DNA of 64,000 nucleotides from Methylobacterium sp. E-045 (GCF_022829685.1 NZ_JAKSYE010000085.1:330714-394713), one strand, 5' to 3'. Positions 8,693 through 18,121 are shown, counted from the first letter of the stretch. Numbers and translations: made by a program. Notes: a model not told the origin generated them from the letters alone.

Positions 8693-9905
8693 CGATGGCC
8701 GGATCGAAGCGCCGGGTGGCATCGTCCATCAGCCCCATCCCGTCGAACAGGTTCCAGAACGCCCAGGGGAATCCCTCGGCTTCGGCCGCCTCCCGCACGT
8801 CGCGGACGTAGCGCGCCCGGTCTTCCGCACGGGATGCCACGTAGCGCGCATCGCTGCGCAGGGCACCGAACTCCCCGAGCACGATCCGCTGCGGCGCGAT
8901 GCCGTGGCGGCGTCCCCATTCGCCCACCATGGCGAGGTGGCGGGCAAGGTAGCGCTTGTCCGGCTGGGCGGCGAAATACTCGGCGAGCTTGGCCTCCGTC
9001 AGGGCATAGGCCTCACGCTTGGCCTCGGCCGACAGGGCGGCGTCGCCGGCCATCCTGGCCCTGACGGCGGCGAGCGTCGTCTTGAGACTGCCGGCGGAGG
9101 CCGGCCAGGGCACCGCGTTGAGGGCGCGGTAGACCGGCTCCCGCATCCAGGGCGCCCCCTGGTGGCTGAACAGGTAGGGCTCGTAGTAGTGGAAGGTGAA
9201 CAGGAGCGGGGCGAAACGGGCCAGCGGCGCGGGGTCCAGGGCGGTGAGCCCCGTGATCATGCTGCCGCAGGCGCCGCAGGCCACGAGGGTCAGGCGTGGG
9301 GCGACCCGGCGGGCCTCGCCGAGGAGGTCGTCCTGGATCGTGAGCCACGATGCCGCGCCGCATCCTTGCGGCGGCTCGTTAACGGGCTCCAGCGCCAGCC
9401 GTTCGGGGGCGATTCCCTCCAGCAGGCGGGCGAGGTCGGAGACGAAGCGCCGATAAGCGGGAAACAGCGGCGCGCCGGGCTCGCCGTAGAAATTCTGCGG
9501 GTTCCAGTGATGCGTCGCGCCATTGGCCTGCACGTTGACCAGGACCGCGAGGTCCGCGCGCAACGCCGCCTCCACCGCCGCCTTGAGCTCGGCCATGAGG
9601 CGCTCGCGCTCCTCCGGCCCGGCGGCGGCGAACGGTCCGGGATCGACGGGCAGGCGCAGGAAGTCGAACCCGGCGGCGCGCAGGCGCGCGAGGTCGCGGC
9701 CCGTCGGGACGGGCCGGCCCTCCTGGAACGGCGGCGCCCCGTAATCCGTGCGCGGCGCCGGAAACTCCCGCGTCAGGGAGAACCAGGGCCAGGTGTTGAC
9801 GCCGCGCGTCAGGCGGAGGGGCGCAGGGGCGGCGGCGGTCGGCACAAATCCCGCCGTCAGCGCCGCGGCCGCCAGGATCGCCCTGCGCGTGGGAGGCGCC
9901 CTCAC
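8652..9905 (-). CDS. Secreted glycoside hydrolase family 5 (endoglucanase-like)
   Basis: Exported glycanase of 417 residues. GH5/clan GH-A hallmarks are visible: the acid/base Glu in LALEPVNEPPQG and the nucleophile Glu in RIVLGEFGAL, plus the conserved FHYYEPY strand and a terminal AFWNLFDG. The start is a GTG at 9905 that overlaps the upstream glycosyltransferase stop (GTGA), so the two are translationally coupled. The N-terminus PPTRRAILAAAALTAG is a likely Tat-type signal peptide with twin arginines. In polysaccharide loci such enzymes trim or release nascent chains in the periplasm, comparable in role to BcsZ or ExoK. The substrate linkage cannot be determined here. Confidence 0.88.
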   Translation of the reverse strand: MRAPPTRRAILAAAALTAGFVPTAAAPAPLRLTRGVNTWPWFSLTREFPAPRTDYGAPPFQEGRPVPTGRDLARLRAAGFDFLRLPVDPGPFAAAGPEERERLMAELKAAVEAALRADLAVLVNVQANGATHHWNPQNFYGEPGAPLFPAYRRFVSDLARLLEGIAPERLALEPVNEPPQGCGAASWLTIQDDLLGEARRVAPRLTLVACGACGSMITGLTALDPAPLARFAPLLFTFHYYEPYLFSHQGAPWMREPVYRALNAVPWPASAGSLKTTLAAVRARMAGDAALSAEAKREAYALTEAKLAEYFAAQPDKRYLARHLAMVGEWGRRHGIAPQRIVLGEFGALRSDARYVASRAEDRARYVRDVREAAEAEGFPWAFWNLFDGMGLMDDATRRFDPAIVTALGLRVPADGR

Positions 9906-11131
9906 GAAGGGCGGTCCCCGCCCCGTCCTCCGATCGCCATCGAGGCACGGGCTGTGGGGACATGGCCGGACGAGGTGGCGGGGTGCTTCGCCTCCTGGCC
10001 CGCCGGTGCCGCAAAGCCCCCGAGCGCCATCGCCTCCGTCTCGTATTGCTTCAGGATCTCCGACCATTCGAAGCGGTCGGCGGCACGGACCAGCGAGGCG
10101 ACGCCCGCCTTCCTCGCGGCGCCATCGTCCCCGATCAGGGTTTCGATGTGCCGCTCGCAGGCATCCGCGTCGGCGAAGTAGAACTGCTCCTCGCCCGCCG
10201 TACCGCGGTTGAACGGATTGTCGTGGGCGATCACCGGGTTGCCGGCCCACAGGGCCTCCACCAGGGAGGGATTGGTCCCCCCGACCGTATGGCCGTGCAG
10301 GTAGGCCCGCGCATGGAAGCGCAGGGATCGGATCGTCTCCGTCTCGTAGATGGCGCCGGGGAACAGGACCTCGTCGCTGGCCGCCTCCCTCACCGCGCGG
10401 TGGTAGGGATTGCTCTCGGAGAGCGTGCCGAGGACCACGAGCCGCATGCCCCGCACCTTGCGCGAGAAGGCATCGACCATGGTGAGGATGTTGTTGTCGG
10501 GCTCTATCCGGGCGATCGAGGTCATGTATCGCCCCGGCTTCAGACCGAGGACCTCGATGGGGGCGGTCGACGCCGCCGAGATCGGGTCGCCGCCATAGGG
10601 AATGGTGGCGATGGCGGATCTCGGACGGCGCGTGGCGACGTGATCGGCGATGGCCGGGTGGTCCGCCACGAGGCGGTGGGACGCCCAGGCGGCAATCCAC
10701 TCGTTGGTCCAGAACCAGGCCCGCACCGCCATCGACCATTTCGGCCGCTTCCACTCGATGCCGTCCATGTTGGTGATGATCTTCGCCCCGGCGAGACGCA
10801 GATACGGCAGGAAGATCGCCCCGTTATACCCGAGCACGAGGCTGACGCCGCCCCGCTTGGCCGCGTCGCGCACGCAGTGCCAGTCGAAATCCAGGGTCGC
10901 CCGCGGTCCGCTGGTGGACACGGCCACATGGATGAGCTCGACGCCCTTCCAGGTCGTCGAGCGGAAACGCTCCGTCACCGCCTCGACCTCGTCCTGGCAA
11001 TAGACCCCCACATGCCAGCCGCGAGCCACGAGGAAAAGCGCGAGCTTCTCGGCGAAGGTCTCGAACCCGCCATGGGCTGCGGGAATGCCGCGAGTTCCCA
11101 GGATCAGCAGAGAGGGCTTGTGCGACGACAT
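9902..11131 (-). CDS. Glycosyltransferase, DUF1972/GT4 type
   Basis: Cytosolic GT-B glycosyltransferase of 409 residues. The N-terminal signature LLILGTRGIPAAHGGFETF is characteristic of DUF1972-containing transferases, often rhamnosyltransferases. The C-terminal half holds the donor-binding region GGTNPSLVEALWAGNPVIA with the EX7E-like acidic pair. The start at 11131 is preceded by a strong AAGGAGA Shine-Dalgarno 5-6 bases upstream; longer in-frame starts lack one. It is divergent from the next glycosyltransferase gene and overlaps the GH5 gene downstream. It is expected to add a sugar to the lipid-linked exopolysaccharide repeat unit. Confidence 0.88.
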   Translation of the reverse strand: MSSHKPSLLILGTRGIPAAHGGFETFAEKLALFLVARGWHVGVYCQDEVEAVTERFRSTTWKGVELIHVAVSTSGPRATLDFDWHCVRDAAKRGGVSLVLGYNGAIFLPYLRLAGAKIITNMDGIEWKRPKWSMAVRAWFWTNEWIAAWASHRLVADHPAIADHVATRRPRSAIATIPYGGDPISAASTAPIEVLGLKPGRYMTSIARIEPDNNILTMVDAFSRKVRGMRLVVLGTLSESNPYHRAVREAASDEVLFPGAIYETETIRSLRFHARAYLHGHTVGGTNPSLVEALWAGNPVIAHDNPFNRGTAGEEQFYFADADACERHIETLIGDDGAARKAGVASLVRAADRFEWSEILKQYETEAMALGGFAAPAGQEAKHPATSSGHVPTARASMAIGGRGGDRPS

Positions 11132-11298
11132 CCGAGTCTCCTTGTAGCCCCCAATGGTCCCGAGACGGGACACGAGAAACATCTCCAGGCAACCATGCTC
11201 CGTGATTACACCGGGTGAGGTTCTTGCTCGGTAACGAATGAAAATAGGACGGCATGTCATCTTGGGGCAGTTGAGATCGGGATCGAGGTCGAATCGGC
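11132..11298. promoter_or_regulatory. Divergent promoter region between two glycosyltransferases
   Basis: This 167-base spacer separates two divergent exopolysaccharide transcription units and must carry both promoters. It contains an inverted repeat GTCCCG-AGA-CGGGAC at 11157-11171, a possible operator. No -35/-10 pair could be assigned with confidence. Confidence 0.35.
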
Positions 11299-12450
11299 AT
11301 GCGCATCACCTGCGTCCACCAGGGATACGAACTCTACGGTTCCGACCGCAGCTTCGTTGAAAGCGTGCGGATCTTTCGCGCGGCCTATCCCGGCGCGGTC
11401 ATCGACGTGGTCCTGCCCCGGACCGGCCCGATCGTCGGCGCCCTCGACGGAGTTGCCTCGCGGATCGTGTTCGAGCCGCTCTGGATTCTCCGGCGGCGCG
11501 ACCTGCCGCGCCTCGCGACCCTCGGCCTGCTGACGCTGCCGGTGGCGATGCTGCGCGCCTGGAAGCGGCTGCGCGCGAGCGACCTCGTCTACATCAACAC
11601 CTCCGTGGTGGCGGATTATCTTCTCGCCTCCCGCCTCTGTCCCGGCCGCGCCATCGTCCATGTCCACGAGATTCCGCAGGGGGCCACCCTGAGGCTGCTG
11701 CGCGGGCTGATCCGCTGGAGCGGAGCCGACATCGTGTTCAACTCCCGTGCCACGGCGACGGCCTTCTCGCTGACCTCCAAGGTCGCCATGCGGGTGGTCT
11801 ACAATGGAATCGCCGGTCCGGAGGCGCCACCGCCCTCGACTTATGACGGCGCCCGCCCCCTGCGCCTGCTGATGCTGGGCCGGATCAGCCGCATCAAGGG
11901 CCAGGAGATCCTGGTCGAGGCGATCCGCTCCCTGCCGCCGGAAGTGCGCGCGCGGCTCGACGTGCGCATCGTCGGCAGCGCCTTCGAGGATGCGGCGCGC
12001 GAAGAGGCGCTCGGCCGGCAGATCGCCGATGCCGGACTGGGCTCCGTCATCCGCCTGTCCCCCTTCGTCGACGACCCGTCCGATCTTTATCGCTGGGCGG
12101 ACGTGGTGACGGTGCCGTCGCGCCTGCCGGAATCCCTCGGCCGGGTGGCGATCGAGGCCATGGCCTATGGCCGCCCCCCCGTCGTCTCGCGCATCGGCGG
12201 CCTGACGGAAGTGGTCGAGGACGGGTCGAGCGGCTGGGTCGTCGCGCCCGACGATGCCCGCAGCCTCGCCTCCGCCCTGCAGCGGATCGTCACCGATCCG
12301 GCCTCCTGGCACGCCTTCCCGGCCGCAGCCCGCGCCCGTTACGCGGCTCTGTTCGGAGAGGCCGCCGCCGCGGAGGGGCTGGTGGCGATGGTCCGTGCCC
12401 GCATCGGCGATCGCGCCGGCGCCGATGCCAGCGCCGTCGTGGCGGGCTGA
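11299..12450 (+). CDS. Glycosyltransferase family 4
   Basis: GT-B glycosyltransferase of 383 residues. The N-terminal glycine-poor loop is QGYELYGSDRSFVES. The C-terminal Rossmann domain has LLMLGRISRIKGQEILVEA and the donor-site block PSRLPESLGRVAIEAMAYG with the EX7E motif (Glu in PES and Glu in AIEA). It starts the rightward arm of the locus and is followed 6 bases later by the flippase, so it is probably the first gene of an operon with the flippase and the acyltransferase. It is predicted to transfer a sugar on the cytosolic face of the membrane. The donor is not readable. Confidence 0.9.
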   Translation: MRITCVHQGYELYGSDRSFVESVRIFRAAYPGAVIDVVLPRTGPIVGALDGVASRIVFEPLWILRRRDLPRLATLGLLTLPVAMLRAWKRLRASDLVYINTSVVADYLLASRLCPGRAIVHVHEIPQGATLRLLRGLIRWSGADIVFNSRATATAFSLTSKVAMRVVYNGIAGPEAPPPSTYDGARPLRLLMLGRISRIKGQEILVEAIRSLPPEVRARLDVRIVGSAFEDAAREEALGRQIADAGLGSVIRLSPFVDDPSDLYRWADVVTVPSRLPESLGRVAIEAMAYGRPPVVSRIGGLTEVVEDGSSGWVVAPDDARSLASALQRIVTDPASWHAFPAAARARYAALFGEAAAAEGLVAMVRARIGDRAGADASAVVAG

Positions 12451-12456
12451 ATCGCC

Positions 12457-13743
12457 ATGAACGGTCTGAGCCGCCTCGTCCGCCGCTTCATCCTCATGCT
12501 GGGGGGCGAAGTCACCCAGAGCGCTTTCCATTTCGGGATCAACATCGTCCTGGCGCGAAGCCTGAGTCCGCATGATTACGGGCGCTTCGCCATCCTCTTC
12601 CTCGTGGGCGGGCTGGCGCTCACCTACATCCGCTCGCTCGCCGGCGTGCCGGCCACCATCACCATTCCGCCTCGCGCCGGACGACGCGCGGCGCGCGGGT
12701 TCGACGTGACCTTCGGTACGGTGGCGGTCGTCCTCTCCGCGACGATCGCGGCCGGGGTCTGCGCGGCGCTGATGGCGACCTCGGACATCAACGCCCTGGC
12801 CGGCAGCCTCTTCGTCGGCCTCTGGTCGCTGCGCAGCTACCTGCGCCTCGCGCTCTTCGCCAAGCACCGGCCGGCGATCTCGGGGCTGGGCGACGTGGTC
12901 TTCGCCCTCTCGGGCACCGCCTTCACCGTGGCAATGATCCATTTTCAGGGTGCCCCCGGCCTCGACGAGACGCTGTTCGCCCTGGCTTGCGCCAACGGCC
13001 TCGGCATCGTCGCCTCGCTCGCCCTGCTGCGGGAACCCATTCGGCTCAGCCTCGGCCGCTCGATGCGACGCCGCTACGGGGCCATGATCCCGACCCTGTC
13101 GTGGTCTCTCGTCAACGTCACCACCGCCAACGTCCAGGGCCAGGGACAGGGCCTTCTCGTGGCCGCCATCGCGGGACCGGCCGCCTATGCGCCGATGGCC
13201 GCCACCTTCGTGCTGTTCTCGCCCCTGCGGCTGTCGGCATCCGCCCTCATCAACATGGTCCAGCCCGAGGTGGCGGGGCACCTCGCCCGGGGCGACTTCA
13301 CCCTCGCCCGCCGCTTCGCCCTCATCTGCTCCGGGCTGCTCGGACTCGGCTGCATCGCCTACGGCGCCATCCTCCTTTCGGCGCTCGAACTCATCGAACA
13401 CAGGTTGTTCGCCGGCCAGTTCGCGGCGGCGCCGATGATGCTGATCGCGGTGGCGGCCTGGGCCATCGTCACGGTCTCGCTCATCCACGCGCCGATGCGT
13501 ATTCTGTTGGAGACGATGCAGGACTTCCGTCCCCTCTCGGTGATTGCGGGCGTCAGTGTGGGATTCGGCGCCATCGCCGTGATCGGCCTGCTCTTGATCG
13601 CCCAGCCGGCCTGGTCGCTTTTCGGCGTGCTGATCTCCGAAGTGGTTGTGCTGGCAGGTTGCCTCTGGATGCTGAAGCCCTGGCGCGCCGCCATGCCTCT
13701 GATGCGGCCCGGCCGCGATGCCGAGGCGGGGGCCGGTCGATGA
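12457..13743 (+). CDS. Wzx-type polysaccharide flippase (MOP superfamily)
   Basis: Membrane protein of 428 residues with about 12 predicted helices and the N-terminal pattern of oligosaccharide flippases (VTQSAFHFGINIVLARSLSP, then GRFAILFLVGG). Flippases of this type move undecaprenyl-PP-linked repeat units to the periplasm, where the polymerase acts. With the PCP, the Wzy-like protein and the glycosyltransferases it completes a Wzx/Wzy-dependent system. No outer-membrane Wza/GumB exporter is present in the window, so it must be encoded elsewhere. The start lies 6 bases after the preceding gene. Confidence 0.88.
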   Translation: MNGLSRLVRRFILMLGGEVTQSAFHFGINIVLARSLSPHDYGRFAILFLVGGLALTYIRSLAGVPATITIPPRAGRRAARGFDVTFGTVAVVLSATIAAGVCAALMATSDINALAGSLFVGLWSLRSYLRLALFAKHRPAISGLGDVVFALSGTAFTVAMIHFQGAPGLDETLFALACANGLGIVASLALLREPIRLSLGRSMRRRYGAMIPTLSWSLVNVTTANVQGQGQGLLVAAIAGPAAYAPMAATFVLFSPLRLSASALINMVQPEVAGHLARGDFTLARRFALICSGLLGLGCIAYGAILLSALELIEHRLFAGQFAAAPMMLIAVAAWAIVTVSLIHAPMRILLETMQDFRPLSVIAGVSVGFGAIAVIGLLLIAQPAWSLFGVLISEVVVLAGCLWMLKPWRAAMPLMRPGRDAEAGAGR

Positions 13744-13864
13744 CCCGTTCCTCCTGCGACGACGAGCACCGCCGCGGCCCCGATCCCCACATGTCCGCCG
13801 CACACGCGCGTAGGCCTCCCGGCGCCGCGATAGCCAGGACATCCCGACCCAGGACATTCCAGCC

Positions 13865-15049
13865 ATGAGCGTGATCCAAGACTTTCCCGCTTCGACGCGT
13901 CCCGTCTCCGTCGGCGGGTACGAGGCCCGCCTCCACACGACGATGGCGACGGTCGCCCGCCTCTGGAGCCGGCTCGAATCCGAAGGCACGGCCACCGCCT
14001 ATCAGCGCCTCGACTGGGCGACGGCCATCGTCGAGCGCCTGGGCACCGCCTCCAAGGCGGATCCGGTGATCGTCGAAGTGATCGATGCCAACGGGCGTGC
14101 GGTCATGCTGGTGCCCCTGGCGCGCCTGCGCCATCGCGGCTACCGGGCGATCACCTGGCTCGATCTCGGGGTCTGCGATTACGCGGCACCTATTCTCGCC
14201 CCCGGCATCGACCTCTCCGCCGACGAGATGGCCCTTGCCTGGACCGCGATCCGGACTGTGCTCCCCCGGGCCGACCTGATCCAGATCAGCCGGATCCCCG
14301 ACGACGTGAACGGCCGCCCCAACCCGTTCGCCACCCTGCCCGGATGCCGTCGGATGGACATGCAGGCCTCGGGCGTCGCCATCGAGGGCGATGCCGAGAC
14401 GCTGCTCGCGCGCCTGTGCCGTCCCAGCACCCTGAAGGACATGGCCAAGCTGCGCCGCCGGCTGGACCGTGCGGGCACCGTCACCTTCGTGGAGGCGCGA
14501 AGCACCGACGAAGTCGACCGGATCTTCGATGCGCTGGTCGAGCAGCGCCGCTCGCGCTTTGCCGAGATCGGCCGATTCAACCTGCTCTCACGCTCCGATG
14601 TGGAGGCGTTCTACCGTGAAGGCGCCCATCGGGGCCTCGCCGGCGGACCGGTCCGTCTGTTCGGATTGGCGGTGGACGGGGAATGGATCGCCTGCGCCTA
14701 CGGCCTCGTCCATGGCGGGACCTTCCATGGCATCCTGCTGACCATGGCGGGCGAGGCGTGGCGCAACACCTCGCCGGGTCTGCACATCGTCGCCGAAGCC
14801 CTGCGATGGGCACGCGCCGAGGGGCTCGGCTATTTCGATTTCACCGTCGGCGTGATGCCCTACAAGTCCGATTTCGGTGTCCAGACCCGTGACCTGAGCG
14901 AACTCTACGAGGTCGTGACCCTACGCGGCCATCTGGTCAAGCACGCGATCGCGGGAGCCGAGGCCTCCAAGATCTGGCTGCGCAGCCATCCGGAATGGTT
15001 CGCCCGCGCGCAGAAGGCGCGCCGGTGGCTCCGGCGCAAGGTGGCCTGA
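13865..15049 (+). CDS. GNAT/CelD (BcsL)-family acyltransferase
   Basis: Cytosolic protein of 394 residues with the double-GNAT layout of the CelD/BcsL family. It shows YQRLDWATAIVERL near the N-terminus, a conserved ITWLDLGVCDYAAPIL strand, then a second domain with LKDMAKLRRRLDR and the acceptor motif FDFTVGVMPYKSDFG. Family members are common in cellulose and exopolysaccharide loci and are believed to acylate sugars or precursors. It is separated from the flippase gene by 121 bases but is on the same strand. Its exact substrate is unknown. Confidence 0.85.
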   Translation: MSVIQDFPASTRPVSVGGYEARLHTTMATVARLWSRLESEGTATAYQRLDWATAIVERLGTASKADPVIVEVIDANGRAVMLVPLARLRHRGYRAITWLDLGVCDYAAPILAPGIDLSADEMALAWTAIRTVLPRADLIQISRIPDDVNGRPNPFATLPGCRRMDMQASGVAIEGDAETLLARLCRPSTLKDMAKLRRRLDRAGTVTFVEARSTDEVDRIFDALVEQRRSRFAEIGRFNLLSRSDVEAFYREGAHRGLAGGPVRLFGLAVDGEWIACAYGLVHGGTFHGILLTMAGEAWRNTSPGLHIVAEALRWARAEGLGYFDFTVGVMPYKSDFGVQTRDLSELYEVVTLRGHLVKHAIAGAEASKIWLRSHPEWFARAQKARRWLRRKVA

Positions 15050-15070
15050 AGGAGCCGCACGAAGCGGCGG

Positions 15071-15098
15071 TTGGCCTGCCCGCCCGATGGTGCTAGGG
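15071..15098 (+). promoter_or_regulatory. Probable sigma-70 promoter of tRNA-Arg
   Basis: TTGGCC (15071-15076) and CTAGGG (15093-15098), spaced 16 bases, resemble alphaproteobacterial stable-RNA promoters and end 13 bases before the mature tRNA 5' end. Confidence 0.45.
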
Positions 15099-15111
15099 GA
15101 GAACGTGGTGA

Positions 15112-15441
15112 GTCTCCGTAGCTCAGCTGGACAGAGCACAGGTTTCCTAAACTTCAATTGGGCGTCGCGAGGGGAAACCACGCGGCGGATCCGCTCAAAT
15201 TCGGGGAACGCCCACGGCCCGCATGCTCGCTGGCCCGGCCGATCCCGAGCCAAGCCCCGGAGCCATCCGGGGAAGGTGTAGAGACTAGACGGGCGGCGCC
15301 TAAAGATCGCGAAGGGTCATTCCCCACCGATCCATGGCGAAGGGATAGTCCAGACCACGAACGCCCCGACACGGGGCGGCGGCGGAAGCCGAAGTGGGAT
15401 GAAACCTGGGGTCGCAGGTTCGAGACCTGCCGGGGACGCCA
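15112..15441 (+). tRNA. tRNA-Arg(CCU) interrupted by a group I intron
   Basis: The two exons rebuild a full cloverleaf. The acceptor stem is GTCTCCG (15112-15118) with CGGGGAC (15431-15437), then discriminator G and an encoded CCA (15439-15441). The D arm is GCTC/GAGC. The anticodon stem CAGGT/ACCTG is split between 15139-15143 and 15404-15408. The loop reads TT-CCT-AA with anticodon CCT at 15146-15148. The T arm is GCAGG-TTCGAGA-CCTGC (15414-15430). The intron separates anticodon base 36 from base 37. Removing the 253-base intron leaves a normal 77-nucleotide tRNA. Gene finders for proteins and simple tRNA searches would miss it. Arg(CCU) reads the AGG codon. Confidence 0.93.
15149..15401 (+). 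ncRNA. Group I self-splicing intron, subgroup IC3-like, in the tRNA-Arg anticodon loop
   Basis: Intron of 253 bases without an open reading frame. The 5' exon end GGTTTCCT (15141-15148) pairs over 8 positions with the internal guide GGGAAACC (15172-15179), ending in the obligatory U-G wobble at the splice site. The intron's last base is G (15401). Core elements are recognisable: P around AAATTCGGGGAA (15197-15208), Q at GATCCCGAGCCAAGC (15241-15255) with P4 pairing TCGGG/CCCGA, R at GTAGAGACTAGACGG (15278-15292) and S at GGATAGTCC (15343-15351), with P7 pairing GACTA/TAGTC. These match the tRNA introns of cyanobacterial Leu(UAA) and of Agrobacterium Arg(CCU). Confidence 0.92.
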
Positions 15442-15570
15442 CCATATCCCATTCCCGCCCCTTCCCCGTTCCCCGTATGCCGGGCAAGGGCGTGGAATAG
15501 TGCGGCGGTGCCATCTTTTTCGGGTTGGGTTGAACAGGGGAACGTGGAAGAAACAGCGTCCAGGAGAACC

Positions 15571-15612
15571 ATGAGCGTCGAGGATCTGCCCAAGGGCAAG
15601 ATGCGCGGTTAG
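15571..15612 (+). CDS. Possible 13-residue leader peptide or truncated gene start
   Basis: An ATG preceded by a good CAGGAG Shine-Dalgarno opens a 13-codon frame reading MSVEDLPKGKMRG and then TAG. It ends 27 bases before the XRE regulator gene. It could be a leader peptide, a remnant of a lost gene, or chance. Nothing in the peptide (no run of a regulatory amino acid) suggests classical attenuation. Confidence 0.25.
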   Translation: MSVEDLPKGKMRG

Positions 15613-15639
15613 AGTTCATGAGACTGGGCGGGATCTGAC

Positions 15640-16062
15640 ATGGCTGGGCAAAAGACCGATGCACGCGATGTCCATGTCGGCATGCGCATCGCCGAGCAAA
15701 GGAAGAAATCGGCCCTCACCCAGAAACGTGTCGCCCAGAGCTTCGGCATGTCTGCGGCACAACTCCAGAAGTACGAGAAGGGCATCAACCGCATCAGCGC
15801 GATCCATCTCGAGATTTTAAGCCGCATGACCGGTATGCCGATCGATTATTTCTTCGATGGCATGGACCGGAGCGACGACGCCCCTCGCCGTGGACTGAGC
15901 GAGTCGCCCCAGCAGGCTTTCGTGACCCAGGACGGAGGACAGGCCTCGTGGAGCGGTCTCGTCGATGTCGTCGCCAAGCACGTGACGGAGCATTTCTCCG
16001 ACGCCAGCCGCCGCGAGTTCGCCGCCGCCATCCATGCGCTAGACGAGAAACTGAACGGTTGA
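15640..16062 (+). CDS. XRE-family helix-turn-helix transcriptional regulator
   Basis: Cytosolic DNA-binding protein of 140 residues. The XRE/Cro HTH spans about residues 14-70, with MRIAEQRKKSALTQKRVAQ, the recognition region MSAAQLQKYEKGINRISA and the closing helix LSRMTGMPIDYFF. The C-terminal 70 residues are a variable tail. Regulators of this type are usually encoded immediately upstream of metK and trmB in Rhizobiales, and that arrangement is kept here. An effect on metK is therefore a reasonable inference. An imperfect palindrome and repeated CGTTCG motifs in the spacer before metK could be its binding site. Confidence 0.88.
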   Translation: MAGQKTDARDVHVGMRIAEQRKKSALTQKRVAQSFGMSAAQLQKYEKGINRISAIHLEILSRMTGMPIDYFFDGMDRSDDAPRRGLSESPQQAFVTQDGGQASWSGLVDVVAKHVTEHFSDASRREFAAAIHALDEKLNG

Positions 16063-16073
16063 TCTAAAGTATG

Positions 16074-16106
16074 ATCCGTTCGTTTTAGCGGATACGTTCG
16101 GTTTGT
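16074..16106 (+). promoter_or_regulatory. Candidate operator upstream of metK
   Basis: ATCCG (16074-16078) and CGGAT (16089-16093) form an inverted repeat around a 10-base T-rich centre. CGTTCG occurs twice 17 bases apart (16078 and 16095). The location between the XRE regulator and metK suggests a regulator site, but the motif is not a known consensus. Confidence 0.3.
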
Positions 16107-16201
16107 CGTCTTGACCGCCTGGGGAGGGAGTGCCAGAAGCTCTCCGTTCCGAAGACCGGGTCGAACGCTGCTGAGGCGAACCCGAAACCGGGGGGCCTCA
16201 G

Positions 16202-17380
<1,179 letters not shown>

Positions 17381-17383
17381 CCC

Positions 17384-18121
17384 GTGGAAAACGGGCGGGA
17401 TGAACTCCCGCCCGACGAGGGCGGGACGGCCATCGAGGGTGCCGACCGCGCCTTCTATGGCCGGCGCAAGGGCAAGCGCCTGCGGGCCGGCCAGGAACAG
17501 CGGCTGGCCGAGCTGTTGCCGCGCCTGCGCGTCGCGCTGCCGGCGGAGGGGGTACGGCTCGACCTGCCCACACTTTTCCCGCATCCGGTGGACGAGGTCT
17601 GGCTGGAGATCGGGTTCGGCGGCGGCGAGCATCTCGCCGCCCAGGCCACCCGTCATCCGCAGGTCGGCATCGTCGGCGCGGAGCCTTTCGTCAACGGTGT
17701 CGTCAAGCTGCTGCGGGCCGTGGATGACGGCGACCTGGGCAATGTCCGGATCTGGGACGAGGACGCCACGCAGCTCCTCGCCGCCATTCCCGATGCGAGC
17801 CTCGCCCGCGTCTACCTGCTCTACCCCGATCCCTGGCCCAAGCGCCGCCAGCGCAAGCGGCGGTTCGTCTCGGACGAGACGCTTGCCGAGATCGCACGGG
17901 TCCTGAAGCCCGGCGGCGTCTTCCGCTTTGCCAGCGACATCGACGATTATGCCGGCTGGACCCTAGTGCGGGCGGCCCGGTGCGACGCCCTCAGCTGGAC
18001 CGCCGAAGCGGCGGCCGATTGGACGCGGCCCTTCCCGGAATGGCCGGGCACCCGTTACGAGGCCAAGGCGATCGCGGCCGGCCGTGGCCCGACCTACCTG
18101 GAGTTCCGCCGACACGGCTGA
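17384..18121 (+). CDS. trmB: tRNA (guanine-N7-)-methyltransferase
   Basis: AdoMet-dependent enzyme of 245 residues that makes m7G46 in the variable loop of tRNA. Motifs: SAM-binding EIGFGGGEHL, acidic GAEPFVNG, the family signature YLLYPDPWPKRRQRKRRF and the downstream FRFASDIDDYAGW. The start is a GTG three bases after the metK stop; no ATG lies in frame nearby. The N-terminal 25 residues are acidic and poorly conserved. The metK-trmB coupling is conserved in Rhizobiales and pairs an AdoMet producer with a user. Confidence 0.93.
   Translation: MENGRDELPPDEGGTAIEGADRAFYGRRKGKRLRAGQEQRLAELLPRLRVALPAEGVRLDLPTLFPHPVDEVWLEIGFGGGEHLAAQATRHPQVGIVGAEPFVNGVVKLLRAVDDGDLGNVRIWDEDATQLLAAIPDASLARVYLLYPDPWPKRRQRKRRFVSDETLAEIARVLKPGGVFRFASDIDDYAGWTLVRAARCDALSWTAEAAADWTRPFPEWPGTRYEAKAIAAGRGPTYLEFRRHG

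Noticed and set aside
13740..13868. 42-codon frame joined by ATGA overlaps to both the flippase and acyltransferase genes
   Set aside because: The double overlap is suggestive, but the peptide (Arg/Pro/Ser/His rich) has no features and the same frame is open by chance over a longer stretch.
11257..13995. Very long open frame on the reverse strand across the glycosyltransferase/flippase genes
   Set aside because: The predicted protein is rich in Arg/Gly/His/Asp without domain structure and is antisense to two clear genes; high GC keeps such frames open by chance.
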